A DNA stretch of 64,000 bases, taken from contig JALIGW010000022.1 of the NCBI GenBank assembly GCA_023053685.1, forward strand, positions 1,828,501 through 1,892,500. The letters run 5' to 3'. Of this stretch, positions 36,238 through 51,600 are shown piece after piece. Position numbers and translations under genes: made by a program. How positions within the stretch are numbered: the first letter of the stretch is position 1; each line of letters begins with the position of its first letter. Under the pieces are notes generated by a model that had not been told where the DNA came from, did no database searches, and saw only the letters and a program-made list of their open reading frames with translations. This DNA comes from Diadophis punctatus similis (taxonomy: Eukaryota > Chordata > Lepidosauria > Squamata > Dipsadidae).

Positions 36238-36243
36238 AATAAA
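36238..36243 (+). terminator. Candidate MEIOSIN polyadenylation signal
   Basis: AATAAA about 1.3 kb after the MEIOSIN stop, followed by a GTGTCTCT-rich stretch. The intervening 34,947-36,237 would be its 3' untranslated region. Confidence 0.45.
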
Positions 36244-36391
36244 ATATGGCAGTAAAATTAACTGATTGGGTGCCTCTGTGTCTCTTCTCTGATCTGAGCG
36301 ATTATGAAAGTGAAAGGCAGCAGGGAGTAATCAATATATATTTAGATAACTCCATGTCATGTAGGCAGCAGAACTCTTAATCATGCCTTAA

Positions 36392-36870
36392 CAGGTAGTA
36401 GTCCTCAACAACCATCCATTTAGCAACTGTTCAAAGTTATAACGACACTGAAAAAAGCAACTTTTGGGCATCCCTCACACTTATGACCATGGCAGCATCC
36501 CCATGGTCACATGATCACAATTCAGGCACTTGGCATGTATTTAAGAAGGTTGCAGCATTCTGGGGTCATGTGATTGCCATTTGCGACCTTCCAGGCCAGC
36601 TTCTTCTAAACCAGTGTTTCTCAACCTTGGCAGTTTGAAGATGTGTGGACTTCAACTCCCAGAATTCCCCAGCCAGCAACGCTGGCTGGGGAATTCTGGG
36701 AGTTGAAGTCCACACATCTTCAAACTGCCAAGGTTGAGAAACACTGTTCTAAACAGTCAATGGAGGAAATCAGATTCACTTAACAACTGCATGATTCCCT
36801 TCACAATTGCAGTGATTCGTTTAACAACTATGGCAAAAAAAAAATCATAAAACGGAGCACAACTCACCTT
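36392..36870. repeat. Tigger-like MITE interrupted by palindromic hAT MITE
   Basis: Left end CAGGTAGTAGTCCTCAAC. The interior is split at 36,612 by the next element and resumes with AGTCAATGGAGGAAATCAG. Confidence 0.75.
36612..36746. mobile_element. Near-perfect palindromic hAT MITE with 8-bp TSD
   Basis: Starts CAGTGTTTCTCAACCTTGG and ends with its inverse complement. It is flanked by TTCTAAAC at 36,604-36,611 and 36,747-36,754. It is nested in a Tigger-like MITE, so the palindrome is the younger element. Confidence 0.9.
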
Positions 36871-37742
36871 GCCCTAGATAAACTTTTCCCCCCAATTTTG
36901 CATTTATTTTAAAAAATTGGCAGAAAAACATGATTTGGCTTCGATGGACTACTTGCACGCCATTGGATTCCATTAAAGCAATCAGTCCCCAAAGGCCTAA
37001 ATGCCCATCCCACACCTTTCAAGAGGGGTATTCCAGGGTTGCCCCAATCCTATGAACTCTTGTTGGATCTCTCTGCAAAAAGAATCACTGGCAGAGGATC
37101 AACACCAGGCTTTTTCCACCTGCTTCATTTCTTGGTTCCATTTGAAATCCCCTCAAATGCGGTTCTCTATCCAAGTCATTAAGGTTCTTGGCACTGTGAT
37201 ATGCAAATCACACCTGTTCTCTCTAGGGGATAAGTGTTTGTATGTGCTCAGCTGTCCAGGCCTAAGTCCTAATTAATCTTAATTGGGTGCTTTCTACTTT
37301 AAACAGATGTTCCTGCTGCAGACACCCATCCTGACCTTAAACTCGTGATTCCCTGCTGCTAGTTGCTCGTCTGCTCTTTACTTTTGCTTGGTTCTATGGT
37401 TCTTTTTGCAGCTAAGTGACTTTCCTTGCTTTAGGGTGCAGAGAGGGCAGAAATCAAGAATTTGGCCAGTCAGGAAATGTGCAGATAGAAGAAATTTCAG
37501 ATCGGATGGCTTCAGCTTTTCTCAGAGTTAGAAAAACACGTGACATTTTCCACCCCCGTGGAACGTGGTTGGTTTTTGCTCAGTATCAAATGTGATGATT
37601 CAATATGGTTGTACCAGTTTCCCTCTTACAAAGAGACACGATGTGATGATCCTTGCAGTTGGAAAGGGGAATATTTACATGCAGAGGGGCTAGAACAAAG
37701 AAGCAACCTGCTGAGAATGTGGCAGTGTCTTATTGTACTGTT

Positions 37743-41538
<3,796 letters not shown>

Positions 41539-41559
41539 GGTTAAGTGGGAAATAATGTG

Positions 41560-43220
41560 CTCTTTTCAGAGGACCTCAAGTGGAGGCTCCAAAAGTTTGT
41601 GGCTTTCAAAAGCAATTTACGGCGGTCCACCAAGGCCACCCAACATCCTACCCTGTAGAAGACCCTGCTGCCCTTGATGCAAAGGGGAAGGTAGTCCTTT
41701 GTGGTTGGAAGACCAAGTCAGCTGTGCTTCACTAAGACAAGAGAGTCCAAGAGAAGTGGAAGGCCACGCTGGTGCCTTCCACGTTCCTCACTTTGGTGGC
41801 CATGTCTCTCCCCTCCTCTCCTCTCCAGGTCTCGGTGCTCTCAGGGCTCCTTTCTCTGTCTTCTGGCTCTAGAGACAGTTGCCCAGGGTGGATGTCTTGG
41901 GGGGTATCGGTTACAGGCCCAGCCCACACAGGCTGCAGCTGTGGCCAGCCATTGGCCAATTCCGCAAGAAGAGCGAGAGAGATTTTTACCACGTCACCCT
42001 GGGATGGTAAACCTTTCAGTGGAGGAGGTTGTGGGGGGTATGGAAATGTGAGATGCCCCCTACAGAGGGGGGAGCAGGAGACCCACAGAAAAGGAAAGAC
42101 CTGGCAGATCTGCTCAGAGGTCAGCCCATTTATCCCAAATCAGAGCTTTTTTGGTTTGCACCTTATTTCATGCTGGCTCCAGGCGTGGTTGTTGTTGATT
42201 ATTGTTAAGTGACAATGAGCTAAACAGGACACAGATGCTTCTGCAGCCACTGCTCAACTACTGTCCCAAAGCTCCAAACTCCTTATCAAATGTACTGGTC
42301 TTCAAGGTTATCTTATCCGTTTTCAAGGGCTTGACGCCTCTCCTGAAAAAGGGGAAAACTCAGGAGGACAATAAGAGCGAAGTTCCTCTTTCCAGAACAA
42401 GCAGGTGTGGGTGGCTGGTTCATCTTCCTCTTCCTGAGCAAAACAAGTGGGGTTTTTCATGGGCTGGCCTGGATCCCTTTGACAGGGGCTTTGTCTCCCT
42501 TTGTTCCTGGCCTCGCCAGGTGGTGACAGTGCAGGCAAAGAGCAAGGTTGCTGCCTCTGCCGTTTCCTGCTCTTCCCATGCAGAGATCATGTTTCGGACT
42601 CAGCAGGCAGCTATTCGCAAGACAAATAACCTGTTGCAACTTGCAAAAAAAAAAAAACAAGAGGCTTTTTGCAGCTGCAGGCAACAGCCATATCCATTAC
42701 CAGCAAGGGATGGCTGGAAGGCAAGGCTGTATTTGATTCATTGGCTCATGGTGGGATCTCTGTAGGACTCTCCGCATGGGGGATCCTTCTCTCCCCTACT
42801 GGGGCTTATGGGCTATCCTTGCTCCATGCTCAGTTGGCCCCCTGAGCATCGCTCGATGGGCTGCTTTCTTCTTCCTCATTCAACAAAAAAGCATTTCTTG
42901 AAAAATAGTTGCAACTTTGTTTCTCCCTCATTTCCAGCACATAGAAGCTAATCTTTTTGATTAGCTAGAGAGTCCGAAGCAGGTGGATCAAAACCTCAAG
43001 AGAGTAGCCATAGCGATGGATGCAATGAAGCTTGATTTTTTTGGACCATGTCTTGCAGACGCACTATCCAGTAACTTTCTGGCACATCCCTCAAGCAGGG
43101 AGGAGGAGTTGCCTTAGAATGAGGTACCCCTTGAAAAATGAAGAATCACGAAATCTAGCAATGTCTTCATTATTTTCCTTTAAGATTAGGCTGCCTTTAA
43201 GCAGCTGAAGGCAAGGTGGG
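41560..43220. other. 5' flank of the SIX1/2-like gene
   Basis: Relatively repeat-poor upstream region of the minus-strand SIX1/2-like gene. Open frames on both strands show no known domain. No CpG island as strong as the SIX5 one is seen. Confidence 0.35.
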
Positions 43221-43582
43221 GCATTTATCTAACGGAGTGTTTCTCAACCATGCCAGCTTTCAAATGTGTGGACTTCAACTTCTAGAATTCCCCAGCCAGC
43301 ATGCTATTGAAATTTAGTATATTATTATATTCAATATTAATCTAATGTAGTTTTTCTCAACTTTCAGATGCATGGACTTCAACTCCCAGAATTCCTTGCT
43401 GACTGAGGAATGCTGGGAGTTGAAGTCCACACATTAGATGAATATTGAATACAATACATACTGAATATACTGTATATTCCATATATCTATTGAATACAGA
43501 CGAGTGTGAGGTTGCCAAGGTTGAAAAAAACTGAACTAATGAATAAATCAAACACACATGGGTAAATCTGACTGGTTTTGTT

Positions 43583-43790
43583 AGAATAGAATAGAATAAC
43601 AGAGTTGGAAGGGACCTTGGAGGTCTTCTAGTCCAACCCCCTGCTTAGGCAGGAAACCCTACACCACTTCAGACAAATGGTTATCTAACATCTTCTTATA
43701 AACTTCCAGTGTTGGAGCATTCACAACTTCTGGAGGCAAGTTGTTCCACTGATTAATTGTTCTACTGCTTCATGTTGCTATTCCTTTGGT
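43583..43790 (-). mobile_element. CR1 LINE fragment
   Basis: An AACAGAGTTGGAAGGGACC and GTCTTCTAGTCCAACCC signature running on to GGAGGCAAGTTGTTCCACTG. Confidence 0.75.
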
Positions 43791-45020
43791 CTACTTTTCA
43801 TCCCTCCAGCAATTTCCTTCCTGCATTTTTCATACCAGTGCAAGATTTAATCCTTACAAAGGGTTAACCTCACCTGAGATTCGGTCTGGGTCCCTCCATG
43901 CTTTATCTTCCAATTCAAGGATCAGAAAAGCCCCCCCCCCTGGCTCCCACCCAAGGCGGTATTACTTACACAGCCATCTGGGTAACACGATCCAACCTGG
44001 ATCGCTTTACTTCTTCCCAGGGGGAAGAACCAGCTTTGTTCTGGGGTTGAAGTCGCCCCAGGTTCACAAACCCATTTTCCACAGGAAGCTCCCAGGTTGC
44101 TCCCCACGCACTGGAGGGCTGCAGGAATGACCATCTGTTCAAATGTTTTATGATTTACGGGAGGCAGGGGGGATCCACGGTGGTCGAAAAAGGCAAGAGG
44201 GTGACCCCGAGCGTATGTACACACTAGTAACTGTAGAACCAGGGTCAAAAGTGGCTCCAGGTATCACAGATTTCAACACCCATTATAATCCCAGCCAGCA
44301 AGAGCAATGCTAAGAGTGTGAGCTTTGTAGTCTCAGCAGTCTAGAGAGCCAGGTGACTTTACCCGATGCAAACTTGAAAATGTGCAAATTTGAAACTGGT
44401 TACACAAATTTGAAAATGCAAACTTGAAAATGTGGTTTAAACATCGACAACTCAACAGTCCCCAACTATGGAGACAAATTGTTTCATAAGCCAGTGTACA
44501 ATCTGAATTCCCCATAGAATGAACATAGGCACAGAGACAGAGTTTTAGGATAAAATATATATTTATATATATTTATATATATAAAATATATATAAAAGAC
44601 ACAAAAAGATGTAAAAAACAACAACAAAGGAGAGATATAAAAATATCTTATAGAAATGATTGCTTCTCACAAACGGTGGGAACAGATGTGTTTCTTTAGT
44701 ACCTGACGGGAGAGAAGGCACATTTAGAGAAATTACAATGCTATAGTTGCATAACCAAGGTGGTGGTAAATGTTGGAAAACAACAATTGCTTCGCTATAC
44801 TAATGGAATTTTTCTCAACAGAATGAATTGTGAAGTTTCCCACCTTACAATATTTTGAACCGAGTGGACCTCAATAAAAGTAAAAACCTTCACAGATTCC
44901 AAATAATTCAGAAAGAGAATGTTGTTTGCATGTTTTTAAAAGTTACACATTTTTGTCCTGGAGGACTGGAACTAATTGCAATATTTCATAGCATGAGGGT
45001 TAATGGAGAAATAGATGTGA

Positions 45021-45397
45021 TAGGTAGTCCTCGACTTATGACTTATTACCCTACTTTGGGGTTACTTGTAACCCAGATTCAAAGTTCTGGCAGTCCGCGC
45101 CCCCCCCCCCCCGGTCCTGTGACCAAACTTCAGGTGCTCGGCAACACCGCCATATTTACAGTTTGCAGCATCCTGTGGTCACAATGACTGCATTTTATGA
45201 TGGTTTTGCTGAAAATTAGCATTTACTTCCAGTTTTCAGCAAAACTGCTCCCCTAGCAAAGCACTAGCTTGCTTAACGACCTCCCAAAAAAGGTCATACA
45301 ATTAGGTCGGTTACATGATGGATCTGTTTTATGACTGTCACAACTAATAACCATGATGGGCAGTCTCCATTACGGTCATAAGTGGAAGGACTACCTG
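45021..45397. repeat. Tigger-like MITE, diverged
   Basis: TAGGTAGTCCTCGACTTATG at the left and GGAAGGACTACCTGTC at the right. Confidence 0.7.
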
Positions 45398-45679
45398 TCT
45401 TTAAAAAAGTCAGATCTGTCTGGGTTAGAACCTGGAACGGATAAGTGTGTGAAATATACATTTCAAAGTACTGTAGTGTCGTTTTGCAATTCCAAAGCGA
45501 CCTGCAAAAATATGTAGCTGGGGGAGAAAACAACACAAGAGAAAAAGTATGCACAACATGTATTTCGCTATGGCAAAAATGCTTGCAAATGCGTACCCTT
45601 TGGAAGTGGGCACGCAAATGGCAAATGTGCATATTTTCTTTGTTGCGAAACATGCAGAGCTGTCTGCATGGATAGGTCC

Positions 45680-45785
45680 AAAAGGACAAGATGGCGGCCT
45701 CACGTGTTCAAAGTCCCGCCCCTTTACACCTATAAACGAGGCGGGCCTTTCATTGCATAGTTGCAGCCGCCATCGTGACTTTTTT
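45680..45785. promoter_or_regulatory. Orphan promoter-like motif cluster
   Basis: Within about 95 bp: a YY1-type AAGATGGCGGC (45,688-45,698), E-box CACGTG (45,701), GC box CCCGCCCC (about 45,715), TATAAA (45,731), GGCGGGCC and an inverted YY1 motif GCCGCCATC about 35 bp after the TATA. The spacing resembles a compact Pol II promoter read on the plus strand. No coding exon is recognised on either side. Confidence 0.4.
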
Positions 45786-45935
45786 TTTATCCTTTGCAAA
45801 TTAGATATTCTGCATTGATGTTAAAACTACTGAATAGAAAGTCCAGTCGTTAAAGTGAGAATCAGATGGAAGCAAAATTGGCATTTGTTGATCCCTAGCA
45901 AGTCGTAAAGTGCAAGTAAGCTGCCTTATACTCTA

Positions 45936-46290
45936 CAGTTAGTCCTTAACTTAGGACAACTGGGACTGGCAATTTGGTGGTAAATCAAGGCACGCATGAT
46001 TGGAAGTGATTTTATGACCTTTTTGCCAGCGGTCGTTAAGCGAACATGATGCTCCCAAGTCCATTCATTTGAATGGGAATTTTTTGCCAGAAAACTATTA
46101 ATAGATGTCACAGATTGTGGTCAATCAGTTGCCAAGTGCCCAAAATGTGGTCACACCACAAGGGAGGGCAGGGTGGCGTGACCATTTACGATGGCCGGTG
46201 GGTGCTTTACAGGCCATAAAGTAACTCTTCCTTGGTCATTGTAAATGTGAATGGTTGTGAAGCAACTTATTGTAAGTCGAGGACTACCTG
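45936..46290. repeat. Tigger-like MITE, diverged
   Basis: CAGTTAGTCCTTAACTTAGG at the left and TGTAAGTCGAGGACTACCTG at the right, followed by TA. Confidence 0.75.
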
Positions 46291-46550
46291 TAGAGGTCTG
46301 GGCTATCTTATTTAGTTTAGTTCTGTCCATATTGACTAAAGGCAACTCTTCAAGGTTCCCTCAAGAATATTTCTGTTTCCGCTAGAAAAACCAGGATTCC
46401 AATCTGCAATTTTTCTCTGCAAAAATTGTCTTTACAACAAAATATTTTTGCTTATATGGAACATGTTTTAATGCTTAAAAAAGCATTAATATTTCTGAAG
46501 GACATGTAAAAAGGATCAAGAATGTTTAATGCAAGATTATTCTATTACGT

Positions 46551-46682
46551 CAGTGTTTTTCAACCTTGGCTACTTTTAACATACATAAACTTCAACTTCC
46601 GGAATTCCCCAGCCAGCTGCATTAGGGAATTCTGGGAGATGAAGTCCATACCTCTTAAAAGTAGCCAAGGTTGAAAAACACT
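46551..46682. mobile_element. Palindromic hAT MITE, diverged
   Basis: Starts CAGTGTTTTTCAACCTTGG and ends CCAAGGTTGAAAAACACTG. The flanks TATTACGT and CATTAAGG are only partly alike. Confidence 0.75.
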
Positions 46683-47183
46683 GCATTAAGGCTTGACTTT
46701 CTCCATGCTATATGTGGCATCTTCAATTTATAGTAAATTCCAACTTCATTCATGACTGGGGTAGCTTCTGTTCTTAAAATCCATTCTCACAAGTTACTCA
46801 ATTTCCTAAAGGTGGTATGAATGTAGTGTGAATAAAATGGTACTTTCCCCCCCACCTTATATCCACATGATAGAAACTCAAACATACAGGCAGCAGAATT
46901 GCATCTAATTTACACAGAGTATGGGAAATTGTGTTTTTAGAAGGCCTGTCTTTTAGAAACCATTTTATGCATATATTTTTTTCAGCACTGGCTTTAGGAT
47001 TTCAATGGGTTCAAAGAAAAGCAATCCATTTTGGGGAGGATTGCGTGGGGAGGAACTCCATTTTGCAATAACGCCGAATTATTTCCATCTCTCAAGCCGT
47101 TCCATCCATCGCAGGTGAAATGGTGGACTATGGTGGACAGCTGCCTTTGGCTCTCAGTCCCAAAATACAAAGATGTTCTAGAG

Positions 47184-47289
47184 CAGTGTTTCCCAACCTT
47201 GGCAAGTTGGAGATGTCTGGACTTCAACTCCCAGAATTCCGGGAGTTGAAGTCCAGACATCTTCAACTTGCCAAGGTTGGGAAACACTG
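47184..47289. mobile_element. Palindromic hAT MITE with 8-bp TSD
   Basis: Starts CAGTGTTTCCCAACCTTGG and ends with its inverse complement. Perfect TTCTAGAG duplications lie at 47,176-47,183 and 47,290-47,297. It is shorter than the 135-bp copies because the central loop is missing. Confidence 0.9.
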
Positions 47290-47989
47290 TTCTAGAGTAA
47301 CTCAACATCACTGTGGCTTAAGAAGCTTGTTCTGTATATAGAATCTAGGTACCATTTAACCGTAGGACCAACCTGTGCAGAATCCACACCATTTTTGCAT
47401 TGTCCATGGATAGGATGGTCATGGTTAGCCTGACGTTTTCTTAGTCCTCTTATCTTCAGGTTCAAAAGGTCTGTTCCACCAACAAGGCACGTGTGCAGAT
47501 AGATTGGAGAGACATCCAAGATGCTCTGAAGGACAAGATCTATTCCGGAACAGGGTTATTCGAACTACGATTGCACGCTTGTCACCCAGAACGGCCTTCT
47601 CCAACACCCATCGGAACGCTCCAGGTGTGCTGTTTCTTCCCCTTCATTATCTCCATACTTCCAGAGGTGACCTTTTTAAGGGATGACAGGCTGTCCTCAA
47701 CGCCACCCCCCCAAAAATATCCAAGAATGAAAGCATGGAAACTGGATAATTTTCCTGCCTCTCCAAAGGGGGATTTGGGATCATCCCTAGCACCATGGAT
47801 GAGAGGACAGGAAATATTTCTTTATATCATAAAATTTCCCTGGATTGAGTGAGACATCCCCAGCTTCCCAAGATGTAGTGTGGCTTTGAAAATAGAGAGG
47901 CATATCTAGTAGAAAGGAAGTTCAAAAAGGACACGGAAGGAAATGTCTACCTTCACAATGAGGAATGGGAGCAGTTCTTTCTTTGCTGT

Positions 47990-48365
47990 AGGAAGCATTT
48001 CTTGACTTAGGACCACAATTTCAACTGTAAGTTGTTGTTGTTGTAAATCAAGGCACCCCGTGACTGGATTTGATTTTAAGACCATTTTTTTTTACAACAG
48101 CTGTAAAGTGATTCACCACAGTTGTTAAGCAAAACGTGTGGCCATTTAGCAAATCCATTTTTCTGGATGGACATTTGAAAAACATGATGGAAACTTACAA
48201 AAATGCAGCAAATTGCGATCTGCAGGCCCCTGCAACCGGTTGTAAATGCGAGTTGGTTGTTAGGTACCCGAAATGCGATCACATGACCCCAAAGAAGGAA
48301 CGCAGTGGTCGTAACTTTGAGGAGAGGTCATAAGTAGCTTTTCAAAAGCCCGTCATAACTTTCCA
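47990..48365. repeat. Tigger-like MITE, diverged
   Basis: Recognised by the interior words ACAGCTGTAAAGTGATTCACC and AACTTTCCATGGTCATTCAA. The termini are poorly kept. Confidence 0.55.
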
Positions 48366-48667
48366 TGGTCATTCAATGATTGGTCAAAAGTCAAAAACTC
48401 CCAGGATTGTAGTGTTTCTATTCTGACAACTACCAAGGAACGCCCTGGTTGGCCGCACCAGTAGTAGTTGGTTATGGTCAGCATGAAGGGCCATGCGGAG
48501 AACTTTTGTAGTGTGACACTGTTCCTGTGCAAAGATGCGGCCGCAAAGATGGGCAGGCAGGAAAGCGTCTTCTCTGATCGACTCAGTTACTCTGGGAAAG
48601 ATCAGGCGGTCCAAATTCCCAGTCTGAAGCTTGTCCAGAAGATGGCAACTCACCAACTGTCCAAGCC

Positions 48668-51600
48668 TTACAGGTCCAGAGGCTCTTCCACTGGGACCGA
48701 CTGCAGCTGAGTCAGCACTTTTTCATCTGAGTCCAGAGTTTCGGGACCCAGGGGGTCCCCCTCAGCAGCGGCCAGCAAAAGACCCTCGCCCTCCGGCAGC
48801 CGGAGCTCCTCCATCGACCCCTTCTCCATCTCAAAGAGCCCCACGGAGTTGTTCCCCTGCAGGTCCATGCTCACAGGGTTGGACCACACTACCTGCGGCT
48901 GGGACATGGACAGGGTCTCTAGGTGGGAGAAGCTGGAAAGGAGAGCACCTTGGCTGGCGTCTGGTCCGAAGGCCACGCTGGCCGGGCCGGCACTGTTGGC
49001 GGATGAAAGAGGGGAGACTTCAGAAGGCAGCACCGAGGGGACTCCCGCAAGCAATCCACCGTTGCCTTCGGTGGCTCCCAGAGCTGCCGGTGTGGCCACT
49101 GCCACCTCCTGCTTGATGGGAAGAGTCAAGGTTGAGGCTGCCGGAGCGGAGAGCACCAGGGTCATCAGCATGCTAGCCGGGAAGGTGGCGGTGAGGTTCA
49201 GTTTGCCTTGCTGTACGGCCATGCCGGTGACTATGGTGCCATTGCCGGTGGCTGGGTTGGCCAGCAGAAGGTTACCTGGAGCAGAAGGACAAGAGAGGAC
49301 CCACTTTAGACAAGATCTCTAGCATTCTGGCTCCCCATTGCTCAACCCCGGCGTCTGCCTGCTCTCCGGATTTAGGAGATGGCCTTGGGAAGGAAGGAAG
49401 GAAGAACGGTTGAGGGAGGAGAAGCGGAAGCTTGGAGGAAGTGGAACAGCCGATAGAGGAATTCACAATAACCCCACCTAGATTTTGTCAGTTATAAAAT
49501 GACCAGAGAGGAATTCTTGAGACGTCCAGAAATGGACCACCACAAGGATTCCAGGTGTGTGTGTGTGCGTGTGTGCGTGTGTGTGTGCGTGCATGCATGC
49601 TTATGCAGGTGTACCTTTGAAAACAACCAAGCTCGGAGAGAGCCAACCCTGAGCTACAAATATTCTCCTCTATTGGTACGTGGAAACCCCTTCCAATTCT
49701 GGGCTGTGCACCGGAGAACCACCTAGCCTTCCTACAATGTTAGGAGAGTTCCTCAGTTACGGCTGGACAAGGCTCTGAAGCCGGGGTAGGTAGGGAGGTA
49801 GATACCTTGTGCTGTGCCTGGAAGCTGCAGCGCGGTGACGCCAACGCCGGTGTTGAGGAGATGGACGTTGTTCTGGCCGAGGCCTCCGGTGACCCCTATG
49901 CCTTGTGGGGTCCCAGCCACAGGGCCCACCTTGATGGGGGCGGCACTTGTCAGGATCTGGATGGGGCTGCCCACACCCTGTTGCAGAGCCATCACCTGAG
50001 AGGTGGGCACCACTTGGGGCAAGGAGATGAGCTGGGAGCCCTGCGCCACCTGAGGAATGGAGACCAGCTGAGGCGCTGGAGCCCCATGGGACATGGTGTA
50101 GATCTGGGTGGGAGACACAGGAACTATCTGAGGTGGGGGCATCAGCTGGGCCCCGGGAACCGTCTGGGACAGAGGGACCACCTGGGAAGGGGGCGATATC
50201 TGGGTGAGCGGGAGAAGGGATGGTGCAGAAACGTGGAGGACGGTGGCCTGGGCTGTAGAGGACCCAGGGACAGAGAGGAGGGGGGTGGCAGTGACAGCAG
50301 GAGATGCCACCACTGTGGACCCCTGACCACCACCCACTGGCCCTATTCCCTGGGAAGTGGCCAGAGCTTGACCGACGGGGACCAGTTTAGCAAGAGGCAC
50401 AATCTGTGGACTTTGGGGTGCTGCCGGTTGAGGGGCTACGGGCAAGAGGGGGATTGCGGGGCTTTCTTCATTGGAAGGGACCACTTGGGGCATGGGTACT
50501 GCAGCCAACAGTGCCCCCTTGTGCTCGGAGAGGAGCGGGGAGGTCTCCGGGAGAGCCAGGAGGGGAGGGAGAGCTGCCCCCTGCCCATCCTCCGACTTCA
50601 TTTCCACCCCGAACGCCAGCGGGTCGATGCTCTCCGACTTCACCTCTCCCTGGAGAGCCGCCGGGTTGAGGATGACGGTGGCTGGGGAGAGGGTTTCCAG
50701 GGGGGCTTTGCCCATCTCCTCCGTCTTGGGGGTCCTAGGGCTCAGCAGGCTGGCAGAGCCATTCAGGAGGATGGGCGGGCTGGGAGCTGCCACGGGGCTG
50801 AGGGTGATGGTTTGGTTGTCTCCTAGAGTCAGCCCGTTTAGGATGACCCCTCCTGTGGGGGTCTGGATCACGGAGCCCCCATTCAGGAGCATGGCAGGGG
50901 GAGAGCTGGCAGTGATGAAGTTCCCGTTCAGAAGGATGGAAGAGGCGCTGGTGCAGGCCCCGGGGAGGAACAGGCTGCCAGGGGCCGCGATTCCCTCATG
51001 GCTGGCGGACAGGCCCCCAACGACTTCCATTTCTTCCGGACCACGGCTGGACTCGTCCTCTGTGCTGGGGTTGCCATCAGATTCACTGCAGGAGAGAACA
51101 GAAGGTAAATCCCCTGACACAGGTAGTCCTCGGCTTATAACCATTTGTTTAATGACTGTTGGAAATTACAAAGGCCCTGGAAAAGTGACATATGACCACT
51201 CATCCCACTTATAACTGTTGTACCACGCCCTCAGGTTACGTGATCAAAGTTCAGATGCTTGGCAACTGACTCAGATTTATGACGGTTCCAATGTCCTGGA
51301 ATCATGCGACCCACTTTTGCGACCTGACAAAGTCAACGGGGAAGCCAGATTTACTGAACAACCGTGTTACTAACTGAATAACTTCAGTGATTCATTTAAC
51401 AACCGTGGCATGAAAGATCATAAAATGGGGCAAAGCTGACTTAACAACTGTCTTGGTTAGCAACAGAAATTTGGGGCTCAATTGTGGTTGTAAGTCGAGG
51501 ACCGGCTGAAACGCTGGGGTACAGGCTGCCTCACCAAGACAATCCTTAAGGAGAAACGATCTTCAACCTCTCTGCAGCTCCCCAAATTCCTGCCACTGCT

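Noticed and set aside
45425..45830. Processed gene copy behind the orphan promoter
   Set aside because: Frames here show no known protein and no poly(A) tail or target duplication was found.
49807..50826. 339-codon plus-strand frame
   Set aside because: Antisense shadow of SIX5 exon 2.
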